Shown here piece after piece: positions 11,043 to 21,498 of a DNA stretch of 55,831 bases. The translations under genes and the position numbers were made by a program. The stretch lies in the NCBI GenBank assembly GCA_037176845.1, contig JAYKXP010000226.1:1-55831 (forward strand), written 5' to 3'. A model generated the notes under the pieces. That model did no database searches. It was not told the DNA's origin and saw only the letters and a list, made by a program, of their open reading frames with translations. This DNA is from Paramarasmius palmivorus (lineage: Eukaryota; Basidiomycota; Agaricomycetes; Agaricales; Marasmiaceae). Positions within the stretch are counted from its first letter, which is position 1; each line of letters begins with the position of its first letter.

Positions 11043-13065
11043 ATGGCCAAAGACAAGAGCGAGAAAAAAGCCAAATCCTCATCTTCTGCAGCAAAGAGTG
11101 CTCCCCAAAAGATACCCACTTCCGCGGAAATTTTGTCGAAAGCCCGGGCGGTATGTGATTTATATTCAGGTTTATATATGTGGTATTGAGTGCCAAATGA
11201 AAAGGAAAAGGGAAAGTCTGACAAGAAGAAGCCGACCGATGTCTCTAAATCGAAGAAGGTCGCTGTGAAAGTAGCAGAAAAGAAAAAAGAGGCGGAAAAA
11301 AAGGTACGCGCTAATCTCATTGATAAATGGAACACGGCCTGACTATCGTTTCACCTTTGTAGAAGAAGGCAAAAGCTTCGGAATCCTCCGACTCTTCTGA
11401 TTCCTCCGACGATGAAGACAAGAAGAAACCCGCTACAAAACACGCAACTAACGGCAAGGTGTGATTCTACGTATTTTATTTTGGGTTTCGCGTTTAACTT
11501 CCGTATCTATGTAGGCTAACGGCAAGGACGTATCGTCAGACGAATCTTCCGAGAGTGAATCCGAAGATGAAAAGCCCAAGGCCCAGCAGGTGAAAGCTTC
11601 ACCCAAGAAGGCTGCTACTTCGTCAAATTCCTCGGAAGATAGCGACAGCTCAGAGTCGGAAGACGAGAAAAAGGCTGCCTCGTCAGATTCTTCAGATTCG
11701 TCATCCGAAGAGGAGGATTCCAAACCTACCAAAAAAGCCACTCCTGCGAAGGCTATTCCTGCAAAGAAGGCAGACTCATCCTCTGACTCTTCCGACTCAT
11801 CGTCTGACGAGGACGCTAAACCTACCACAAAAGCCACCCCCGCAAAGTCTACCTCTGCGAAGCCTGTATCTACGAAGAAAGCATCGGAGTCCTCCTCAGA
11901 CTCGTCTGACTCGTCCGACGATGAAGATGCTGAGCCCGCCATAAAATCCACCCCAGCGAAGAAGGCACAGGAATCATCCTCCGAATCTTCAGACTCTTCA
12001 GACTCGTCCGACGACGAACCTTCGAAGGTTGCTGCCACGAAAAAGCCTGCGACGTCGAGTTCCAGCTCTGATTCCGACTCTGACCATTCCGACTCTGACT
12101 CCGACGTCGAAATGGCTGATGCTACAAAATCCGCTTCTAAACCCGCTGTTAATGGTAATTGATTTTCTCTTCCCGTATTATAACCTATTGACCACTATCT
12201 ATTGCTAGGCAAGCGCAAAGCCCCGGACGCAGAAGAATCGGCACCCAAAAAGCAGAAGCTCGCCAACGGCGAAGCTGCAACTACAGGCAACGACGTCCAA
12301 GAGACCAAATCCATCTTTGTTGGTCAACTCTCATGGAACGTTGACAACGACCGCCTCGCAGAAGAGTTTGCTTCCTGCGGTGAGGTCGTCTCTGCAACCG
12401 TGCAGATGGATCGCAACTCTGGCAGGTCAAAAGGTTTCGGCTACGTTCACTTTACCACTACAGAGGCAGTGGAAAACGCGTTGAAGATGAACGGGCAGGA
12501 GATCGATGGTCGTGCTATCAAGGTCGACAGGAGTACACCGCCAAATAGGGACGCTGCAAGGGAGAAAAGAGCCAAAGTGTTCGGTGACACTCAGAGCCCC
12601 CCAAGCAACACACTCTTCGTGGGTAACTTGAGCTTTGGAGTCTCGGAGGATACAGTCTGGGAATTCTTCAACGAATGGGGTGTCAAGAACGTTCGGTTAC
12701 CTACCGATAGGGACACTGGCAGACCCAAGGGCTTTGGTTATGTCGAGTTCGAGAATATCGATGGCGCAAAGGCCGCTTTCGATGCGAAGCAGGGTGGCGA
12801 GCTCGAAGGTCGATCAGTCAGACTTGACTTTTCCCAGCCCAGAGATTCTTCAGGCGGTGGACGTGGCGGTGGACGTGGTGGGTTCGGAGGTCGAGGAGGA
12901 GGCGACAGAGGTGGGTTCGGAGGTCGCGGAGGAGGCGATAGGGGTGGCCGTGGACGCGGCGGAGGTCGTGGAGGGGGTCGGGGTCGGGGTGCTCCTCGTG
13001 GTGGAAGCGCTAGGACCGGGGGAATCGTTCCCCACGAGAACGTTAAAAAGATCACGTTTGACTGA
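11043..13065 (+). CDS. NSR1: nucleolin/Nsr1/Gar2-like nucleolar RNA-binding protein
   Basis: Nucleolar protein of the nucleolin/Nsr1/Gar2 family, which acts in pre-rRNA processing and small-subunit assembly. Five exons fit: 11043-11150, 11205-11303, 11363-11458, 11515-12154 and 12209-13065, giving 599 residues. The first acceptor (after AAATGAAAAG) is chosen because it restores the frame. The N-terminal half has Lys-rich blocks alternating with Ser/Asp/Glu runs (SSDSSDSSSDED type), as in nucleolin, probably casein-kinase-2 targets. Two RRM domains follow: SIFVGQLSW...KGFGYVHF and TLFVGNLSF...KGFGYVEF, both with good RNP2 and RNP1 motifs. The C-terminus is an RGG/GGR-rich tail ending KKITFD. 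It is convergent with the dioxygenase gene at 13269, 203 bases away. Very secure. Confidence 0.95.
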
Positions 13066-13268
13066 TGGAGGTGCACCGTCAGTCTGGATTGCTCACATCT
13101 GCCTTTCTTGCTTCTGTTATCTCATTGCCACACCATGTCACACGTTGCATCTTATGAATCACCTAGCATGTATACGATATCTATTGACAGACGTATATAA
13201 TTAACGCAGCGGCAGAACCCGCTCGATTGTTGAATACACCGGATCAGGGATGTACAGACAAAATTGAA

Positions 13269-14553
13269 TCATGCAACAGGGACGGGAACTTCTGACATTG
13301 CTGCAAGACGGAAGATATGACGTGGTTGTGCTCCAGTTTCGTCGTCGACGTAGTCTACGATAGCGGAGTCTGGAAATCAAGGGTCGTTTCAATGTCAATC
13401 GGGATGTAGTATGGTCAAGAACAATGGACATACGGAGAGTTGAACGATTGTCAAAAAGCACAATGGTTCTAGGTTGCCATCGAACTCGAGCCTGGAAATC
13501 ATGCCCAGTCGTGATGTGATCCAAGAGGAAGTCAGAAATAGCTCTAAATTCTGGTGTTTTCATGCCCTGAAATCCCGTGATGAATTCGCCATTGATGAAA
13601 ATACACCTTTCCCTGGTAACTGGGTGCACTCGCACGAGCGGGTGAATGAAGGTCACCGGATCCTTCCTGACAAGACCTCCTAGAGCCCGAGTATGGGAAA
13701 TCATGTTGGCAGAGGAATGGATCGCTTCAATCTTGTCGAGCATAGAGCGAAAAATAGGAGATAGTCGCCTATGGTGAGTTGGTATCAGTGAGGACTATTG
13801 GACAAGATGCAATATTCCTTACTTGTATGCCTCATCGGTGGCGGCGAACACCGTATCTCCTCCGACCTCTGGCCCCTGGAGCAGACCCAACATCACATAT
13901 CCGGGAGGCTGCCTTTCGTAGCTAACGTCCTGATGCCAGAGGCACGAGGTCGTCTTTTGCGAAAAAAAGTTGTCCAACTCCGCTTTATTGCCATCTCTGT
14001 GGATGATATGAAAACCAGGATGGCCCTTCAGGCTTCCCGAGACGGGCTGATAGTTGGGTTTTCCAAAATGATTCATCCACTGTTGCTGGGCGGCAGGACC
14101 TAGGTCGAGAAAAGCATCCTGGGCTGGAAAGGCGACGATCTTCCTTTGGCTGACGAGGAGAGCCAACTCGTCTTTCGCCGCGTCCGAGAGCGAAGCAAGA
14201 TCGATGCCCTCTATAAAGGTACCCATGCGAGGTGTAATATCGCTGAGCTTGGGACCGCCTTTCAGTAGGTGGGGCATCTCGGGATCGGCGCGGAGAGCAG
14301 GATCGTTGAACTCGAATGGTGGCACAGGGTCGAACCAGATGGGGTCCCATGTCGGGAGGTATTGAGGGTAAGGAGTACCACGTTCGATTCTAGCTCTCTC
14401 CTCGTCGGAGACATTGGTATAAGGGATGTTGATGTCGTAGCTGACTGGCTTGTCGCCACTTTGGGGAGTTCTATCTCCGTTGACGTGGGTGGCATCATTG
14501 CCATTGACACGCATGGGTGAATCTTGTATAGTGGTAACAGTGACTGTAGACAT
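13269..14553 (-). CDS. TauD/TfdA family 2-oxoglutarate/Fe(II) dioxygenase
   Basis: Non-haem iron dioxygenase related to fungal sulfonate/taurine dioxygenases such as yeast Jlp1; such enzymes oxidise a small substrate using 2-oxoglutarate and oxygen. Three exons join cleanly: 14553-13823, 13768-13434 and 13369-13269, giving 388 residues. The iron ligands are visible: WHQD with His207 and Asp209, and the distal His356 in STLHSAIVDY, whose codon is completed across the last intron. Arg372 or Arg376 in PRHIFRLA would bind 2-oxoglutarate. No signal peptide, so probably cytosolic. The frame is open upstream to 14853, but the start at 14553 (MSTVTVTTIQ) best fits the family. The substrate cannot be told from the sequence; similar proteins act on sulfonates, and others on xanthine or herbicides. 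Confidence 0.9.
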
Positions 14554-16088
14554 TGAGTTTCTGAAGGACGAGATAGGGATAGTGACAGCAGAGAGTAGGG
14601 GTCGAACCTTGTATTTATAGCCACTCGGGTATCTTGCCTGGGAGATCAAGTCAGCGGCGAGCATCCCATAGCTGAGTAGCTGAGAAGACGAGTATGATGC
14701 CAACAGACAAACAAGATTACAACTCTCGACTGCCAGTCTCAAGAGAAGGAAGCCCTGAAAACATTCAGACATTTGCCGTAGAGATCTGCTTGCAATTAGG
14801 ATTCTGATGCCATGACTGTCCGGTTCCATTCTCTCGTTCAGGTTAGACGGCAAGACACGCGGAGCATCGGAAAGCTCGTGGTGTTGTTGGCACCAGACGC
14901 TTCAAAGGACCAATATCACGACATTCGGGAGAAGATGGCTGATTTAAGGGGGAAGTGCTAGTGATGCGTCAGTCGACGTGTCCTTGAAACAGAAATTGGC
15001 CACCATGCAGCAGCGCGCTCAAGCAGCCAGCGAGTCAGAGCGGGGTTTCAAGATGAATTGTCTACCTTAAAGGAGAACCAAGGGCTTGAAAACGGGAAAA
15101 TATTGCACACTAGATAGCCGGTGAAATGGTGATCACAAGCACTCCGCAATGGGATAAGGTAGATTTGAATCGCGATGGTACTACAAAACATCAGTAAGCC
15201 ACTTTAAAGACCCCGCATTCCTCACTTACTCGAGGCCATCATTTGATCCAAGATTTACTTTCTGTATTGAAGAAGTATTTGGATATGTCCTGAACAGCTC
15301 CATGTGAACAACACAGACCCTATGTCCTATGTCCAGAGTGATGTTGATATATTCGGAAGGATGATTCAGTAGCTCTAGCTGACTCGATTACCGGTTAAAC
15401 TAAGCTAGCACTCAAGTGCAACGGGCTGCGTGTACAACGCCACTCTTGCAGCACAACTTGAAGCTGCTGTGTCGCATACGTCTTGACATGAGAATTCTCG
15501 GGTAACGAAGAAATAAGCAGATGAATTTCGAAAACGACCGCGAGCAGCTTACCTCGACGTCGGCGGGGCAAGAAGCAAGCATTCTCTGCCTCAATTATGA
15601 GCATAACAAAGCCGAAAAAACTTCCGCGGAGATTGTAATGAAAGGACAGCGACTCAGGACTAGGCTTCTGGGGCTAAAATGGTGGGATTTCATCGTAATC
15701 CACTGGGTCTGTTAGATGCTTTCCACAGAGGTATGAAAAGCAACTCATGCACGACAGCTCGGAACAGATTTCGGTCTCGAACCTGTCCATTGAATGTGAT
15801 CGAATAATCGTACAGAGCTGGAAAGGTGCCTCAGTGATAGGCCTAGTATAAGAACGAGCACCATTCTGCAATGCAAGCTCACATATAATTCATAGAATTG
15901 GTTCTTCCCAAATCCAAACACTCTATATTCATCCAGTATTGAATCTTGAAGTGTCACTGTCAAGACCTGAATTGACCTGGTTGAGATGTACGATGTGGGT
16001 TGGTGGTGGCCTGTGGTTAGCCTGTGGTGCGCTTCGGCGCGTGTGACATCGTGACTGACACCTCGATTTTTGATCTCTTACCTCCATC
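14554..16088. other. intergenic region, no gene seen
   Basis: About 1.5 kb between the divergent dioxygenase and eIF3g genes. Only short frames (60-110 codons) with no recognisable protein pattern occur. It should contain both promoters. I see no RNA gene and no repeat shared with the rest of the window. Confidence 0.4.
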
Positions 16089-17263
16089 ATGTCTGGGTAC
16101 CTCGCTTTATCCCTCGCTTCGTTATGTTTTTCTGATCTTACTTGAACATTCAGAACAAAAACCTCCTGGGCCGATGATGTCGACGAGCTTGGTGAGTTCT
16201 TTCCGGGATTCATGCAAACAGTGCGCTCAATAGCAAAACCACAGACCAGCAAAAAACCTTAGATTCATCTATCGACGAGAACGGAATTCGAACTGTTGTT
16301 GAATACACTACGAATGAAGCTGGAAAGAAAGTTAAAGTACGACGATCAGTTTATACAACGACAGAACTAAACTGAGGTTTTTAATAATAGATCACTCGCA
16401 AATTCAAGCGTACCCTACAAAAATCTGTCGTAGATCACCAAGTTGCAGAGAGAGCAAAATGGGCTAAGTTTGGTGCTGAAAAAGGGAAGCCAAGCGGGCC
16501 AGATACTGCGACGACGACTGTTGGAGAGCATGTGTCCCTTGTCTTGACGCCCGGAAACAAAGTGAGTGACGGTACTGATGTTCGATATCAAATATGACTC
16601 ATGGCCTTCTTTCTTTGTGCAGGCCAACGAGCAAGAGCAGGTTGAGGAGAAGAAACCAGCAAAGACCGCTACTGGAAAGGTCGTGTGTCGGTTGTGTAAA
16701 GGAGAGCACTTCACGGCGAAATGTCCGTACAAAGGACGACTCAATGTTGGCGAAGGTGCATCTTACTTCGATTCTGATAACTACTGAGATGCTGACGAGA
16801 ATGTAGATATGGCAGCGGATGATGATACTATGCCACCTGCCGACTCAGACCCAGCGCCAGCACCCTCGACATCCGGAGGCAAATATGTACCCCCCTCGAT
16901 GCGTGGTGGCTCACGTCCTGGGGAATCTATGCGTACAGGGAACAGAGAAGATTTGCCCACTCTTCGGGTCACCAATGTCTCTGAAGATACCCAAGAGAAC
17001 GATCTCAGGGAACTCTTTGGTAACTTTGGCCGCGTGGCTCGAGTATATGTTGGACGTGATAGGGAAACCGGCGCTGGGAAAGGATTCGCGTTTGTTAGTT
17101 TCGAAGATCGGGCAGCAGCTCAAAAGGCGATGCAAAAGGTCAACGGAATGGGTTACGATAACCTGATCCTGAGCGTCCAATGGAGTCGTAAGTTGTCACA
17201 AGTCTCTCGCAGAAACCCTTGCTGATTTTGGTTATTACAGAACCTCGTCCGGAGCAAAAGTGA
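16089..17263 (+). CDS. TIF35: translation initiation factor eIF3 subunit G
   Basis: Subunit g of eIF3, which helps scanning and 40S recruitment in the cytoplasm. Seven exons join in frame: 16089-16096, 16154-16191, 16245-16336, 16391-16561, 16623-16755, 16807-17187 and 17241-17263, giving 281 residues. The start is set by the conserved N-terminus MSGTKTSWADDVDEL, which appears only when an 8-base first exon is spliced to the second. The eIF3g N-terminal domain is followed by a CCHC zinc knuckle (Cys125, Cys128, His132, Cys137) and a C-terminal RRM (about 198-275, RNP1 KGFAFVSF). Length is close to that of yeast and animal homologues. It is convergent with CSE1. Confidence 0.95.
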
Positions 17264-17666
17264 GACTTTGTAGTTATGGTATCCTTCATCTCTGTACTGC
17301 GTGTAATCTACAAGATGCTGTTTTATGGACATTGTTTCTGCCAGATCGTGTGTGCTGGACGGCTGGCCTCTCGCTTGTCGCCACTGGTTGGTCGACATCT
17401 GATTTGCGATGCTCATAAAACAGCCTGGTATCCTCGTTGAGGTCTATGATTCTCTGCGAACTTGCGACAAGCTCGAGTCGTACTCTAAACAAAGATGACA
17501 CAATATCAAAGCCAGGTCTGAGCAGAAGGATGGTCTTCCTATAACTCAAACTTATCTCCAGTACCGCGTTCGGACCAGCCAGAGATGAACACGAAGAAAA
17601 TGAGAACAATTTTGTATTCTATGATACTGATGTACACGCTCAATGCCAGCTAGTCAGACATCTATC
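17264..17666. other. 3'-3' intergenic region
   Basis: About 400 bases between the convergent ends of eIF3g and CSE1. It holds both 3' untranslated regions. No gene is seen. Confidence 0.5.
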
Positions 17667-20600
17667 TCATATCGCATATCCTGCCCGAGCCAAACTCTGT
17701 ATTACCGGACCCACAACCTGTGGATTACACTGCGAAAGCAATTCCCGAAGACGACCGCCCCCTTGCTTTGAGAATCTTACCATCTCCTCGCCCAAGAACT
17801 TTTCCGGGTCGCCGACATATGCAACTGGGTCAATGTCGACAGATTCAGACGCCGCAAGTCTGGAATATGCTGCTTGGTAGCCTGCGCTTTGCTCTTCTTC
17901 GTCTATTGCCGTCATTGCGACAAATGCATCGTCGTCGGTTCCAGATGAAGATTTCGTCTCTTTCAGCGTGGTTCCTGGCGGACCGAAAAGTTTAATGAGA
18001 GATTCGAAGGCTGCGGGCCTGTTAAATGATAAGCATCAGTTAGAAGTAGAAGATCTGGTGGACTGACCATGCTTGGATACTAGGAGGCTGAATAAAGCGT
18101 TCACTCCTGAACAGGAGCTTGATCATTCCAACCTCAACAACCTTTTTGTCTTTTTGCTGCATTTTGGGAACTTGAGGTATCACAAAGTTGGAGGTAATCT
18201 GGGCCCACAAGCTGAATGATATTTGTAAACGGATGAAGTGTTTTTGGGCAAGGGAGTGACCTACCCAGCTTGGATCTCCTCAACGCCTCCGATAACATAG
18301 TCAGGTCCCAGTCCATCTATGTCCAATGCTGCCGTGTACAGCAAAAACTTCACAAAGAGATAAACGTAGTTATCGGTCTTGCTTGTCTGCATCCTGGTGA
18401 GGAGTGTCATCAAGACAGCCTTGAAGTACTGTTTCAAGTCGCTCCTAACGCAGAGTCAATGATTTGTAGTGAAATAGGTCAAACGGCAACTTACGGACTG
18501 ACATAGGAGACTACACCCATCAAGAGCTCGATACCCCAAACATCGTTCACTCGCGAAGGGATGAGTCTTTGTTGTGCCACGGCCAGTACACTAGCGATCT
18601 GCCCTCTGCTAACCATGGCCGAGGCGCCTCGTTTGAGGTAGGCTTTGAGAAGCTTGACAAGTCCGGGGATACTGCCTTTCTGGGCCCAGACGCCGGGAGT
18701 GAGTAGGAATGGCAAGAGAGCCTCGTATTCTGAGGGAACGGTGGATTCATTGTGCAGAGAGAGCATCTGTGCGAGGACCTGGAACGTGTATGGGATGTAT
18801 TCTGGGGAATAGATAGTTGCAGTTAGGTGGTGAGACAGCAGAACGAGGGACTTACGGTCTATATCGTTTTGAAGGATCACAGTGAAGGGGCCAAAGAGAA
18901 CACCTTCGAATGTTGCCAGTGCGCTAGCATCACCGGCAACGACGAACCTGTAAAGCAGTCAGTTGCGTTGGCCGGGGGGCGAGTATATCAAAACGCACCT
19001 CATTAACGCGGATATACTCTCAAAGATATATTGATCAAACTTGGGGTTACTGGGGTTTCGCGAGATGACACCCAGGATATCAACAAATCGTTTGAGCAAT
19101 GCCTGGTAGTTGGGTGAAAGAGACTGCCGTGCAGTGACTATGACTCGCATTACACCTGATGAGTACCAGCTGTTAGTGAGGAGAAAAGAGAACACTTGAG
19201 TCTTAGGGACATACATTTCATCAGATGGTCGTTCTCAGCAACCTTTTCTGGGGTCCCTGCAGCTTCAATTTTGGAAAGTAGAGCGTTGATGAGGTCATTG
19301 GCGGTTTCGTGAATGTCAGTTTGAGTGAACCTGAAATGGTATTGTGAGGGCCAGTCAATGGATGGGAGCATGGGACATACAGCATCTGACTTTGACCAGG
19401 TTGTCGGATCGCTAACACCCTCTCGATGGTGATTGCCGCATAGGTGTATGTAACATAGTTATCTGACTGCAGGTGTCTTGCTAGCAGTGGAAGAACGGAA
19501 AGCAGTTGTTGTTTGGTGAGCTATTTGAGGAATCAGTAATGACTAACAGTCTAATGTAGGTGGCGTCTTACATACTTGATTTCGGAATGTGTACAAGAAC
19601 CGGATAGCATCCACCTGCAATATGGGATGTACATTGCCCTGAGCTTGCAAATCTTCATACACATGGTCCGAGAAGAACTTGACGACATCAACGAGCGCAT
19701 TTGTCGACGTAACACCGTGCTGAGTTGTTGCACCTCGAGAGGCAAGGGCAGTAAGGAGGTAGATTGCGCTATCTTTGGCCTTCCACCCTTCGCCGTCCGC
19801 GCTCTTCCCAGATTGAGCATACTCAGCAAGGCCTCGCTCGATCCAGTTGCCGACGATGCTGGTGGTGATCTTTTCGCCCTCGCCACCTCCGGTACCAACG
19901 AGAGCCTTGACAACATCTGCAGCTGCCTGACGACGGGTAACGCCCTCGTTAGATACTCCTGCTCCTCCTGCTCCTGCACCACCGATGGAAAGGTCAAGAC
20001 GGATGAATTCAAGAGGGTCGTCCTCGAATTGTTCTAGCTCATGTTGCCGGAGAGAAACCTAGACAAAGGATTAGAGGTAGGTCAAGGCACAGCATAAAAG
20101 GAGGTACATACATTGGGAATGACGACACCCTCAACCAGGGTAGATATAGTCTCAGTTGTGGTGAAGAGTTGGGTGTAGTGACCGGAGCGGATTGCGGTGG
20201 AAAGGAAGCGGAGGCACTGCGAAACCAGGGGATCGTCCGAGACGCTGGTGAGTCTGTTGGAACCTACCAGCGACCAGACACCTTGGACAAATGCTGGAAC
20301 GGCGTTGGATTCGAGTAGCTGTTCGGTATATAGTTTGACAAACAACTGAAAAAGACAGTGAATATCACTCTTTGAGGAGACAACGCTGCACTTGCCTCGA
20401 CGACTTCTAGGATGACTCTCTTCAATTGAGAAGGCAGCGAAGGTGTTGGTTCATCAGGGTCGTTGTTCCTTAGGTCGTCCGGGTCCCATGCCATGAACAT
20501 TGGGAACCATCCTGATTCGCCGGTGAAAAACTCCTTGTGGGTATCTTCGATTGCCGGTGGGATATCTTGACACGTGAAGTCGTGATAGATCTCTACGAGA

Positions 20601-21324
20601 AGGATCATACATTGTGTTTGAACGGATTTCTCGGGTGTAGGGAGTGCTGTTTTGAGTAGATGTGTAGCGGTCCTTCGGAAGAGGTCGAGGAAAGGGTTCA
20701 TAAACTTGGATATCACGAGGTTGATCTCTGTGAACAATTGGTCGGAACGAACATGTGCACGCCATTGACGGAAGATGGAATGTGCAGTATGAAGGACGCC
20801 GAGGATGGTGTTAGAGTCTGATGTTTGTAAAGAGCCGACGAGTTGCTGGAACAATGAAAGATCAACGAGACATTTAATTCGCAAGTTGTGTCTGACGTAC
20901 ATCGATGAGATCAGGCCACTTTGAAGGAAAGTCGAGCTCCGCAATCAGGGCGACTGATTCTGCGACTTGAGCGCGTATTCCTTTATCTTGAGGGGCCGAA
21001 AACTGGAGCATCGCTGGTACAAGCTGTGATCGTAGGGTTGCTTTGTCCTGTTCTGCAAGTGGCTGCACATCCTGTAATAAGGTTGAGCAACAAAATATGG
21101 AAAAATCATCTGCAACATACCTCTTCCCATCTTAGCTTTACTAGATTCTTGAGATAAACACTGGCCGAAAGCCGGACAGCGCGATCTTGAGATTGATTGA
21201 GTACGAGCGTCAAGAGGTGAGAGAGAAAACCAGGCTGTTCGCTCAACGCGTTCAGGTTTTGTTCTGCCTGCTTTCTTGTCCCGGGGTTGAGAGAGGCAAG
21301 AAGCAGAGTGGGTAGATCAGCCAT
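17667..21324 (-). CDS. CSE1: exportin-2 (Cse1/CAS), importin-alpha re-exporter
   Basis: Cse1/CAS carries importin-alpha back from the nucleus to the cytoplasm together with Ran-GTP. The gene starts at 21324 (MADLPTLLLASLNPGTRKQA) and stops at 17667-17669 (ARAGYAI). The N-terminus has the importin-beta-like segment (RKQAEQNL...FLSHLLTLVL...VYLKNLVKLRWEE). Further exons match the family: FPSKWPDLI, DLFRRTATHLL, WDPDDLRNNDPDEPTPSLPSQ, and a C-terminal segment with YQAAYSRLA and DPEKFLGEEM. About a dozen short introns are present. The 3.66 kb gene fits a protein near the usual 960-980 residues. It is divergent from the SLMAP-like gene with 174 bases between start codons. No break was seen, though not every exon join was checked. 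Confidence 0.93.
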
Positions 21325-21498
21325 CGTGGTCGTGGTCGCGATCAGTGCAAAAGTCGCGAGGCCTCAAAGAATTTAAGAAGGAGACCTTACTTTGGGGTCA
21401 GCATTCCCAACCTCAACCTAGGGTTCCCGAGTGAGTGACGTCCCTGTGTGACACGTGTGACGTTTAGCGTTTGTGTATTCTCTCCCAAGACTCCCTCC
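21325..21498. promoter_or_regulatory. shared divergent promoter, CSE1 / SLMAP-like gene
   Basis: Only 174 bases separate the two start codons, so the promoters and 5' leaders of both genes must overlap here. No TATA box is evident; the stretch contains 'gacgtccctg' and 'cacgtgtgacg' (about 21437-21463), where CACGTG is an E-box-like palindrome. Confidence 0.55.

Noticed and set aside
11448..12038. 196-codon minus-strand frame over the nucleolin gene
   Set aside because: The Ser/Glu/Asp-rich reading is the reverse of the low-complexity nucleolin repeats.
12738..13076. Pro/Arg-rich minus-strand frame
   Set aside because: Shadow of the RGG tail of the nucleolin-like protein.
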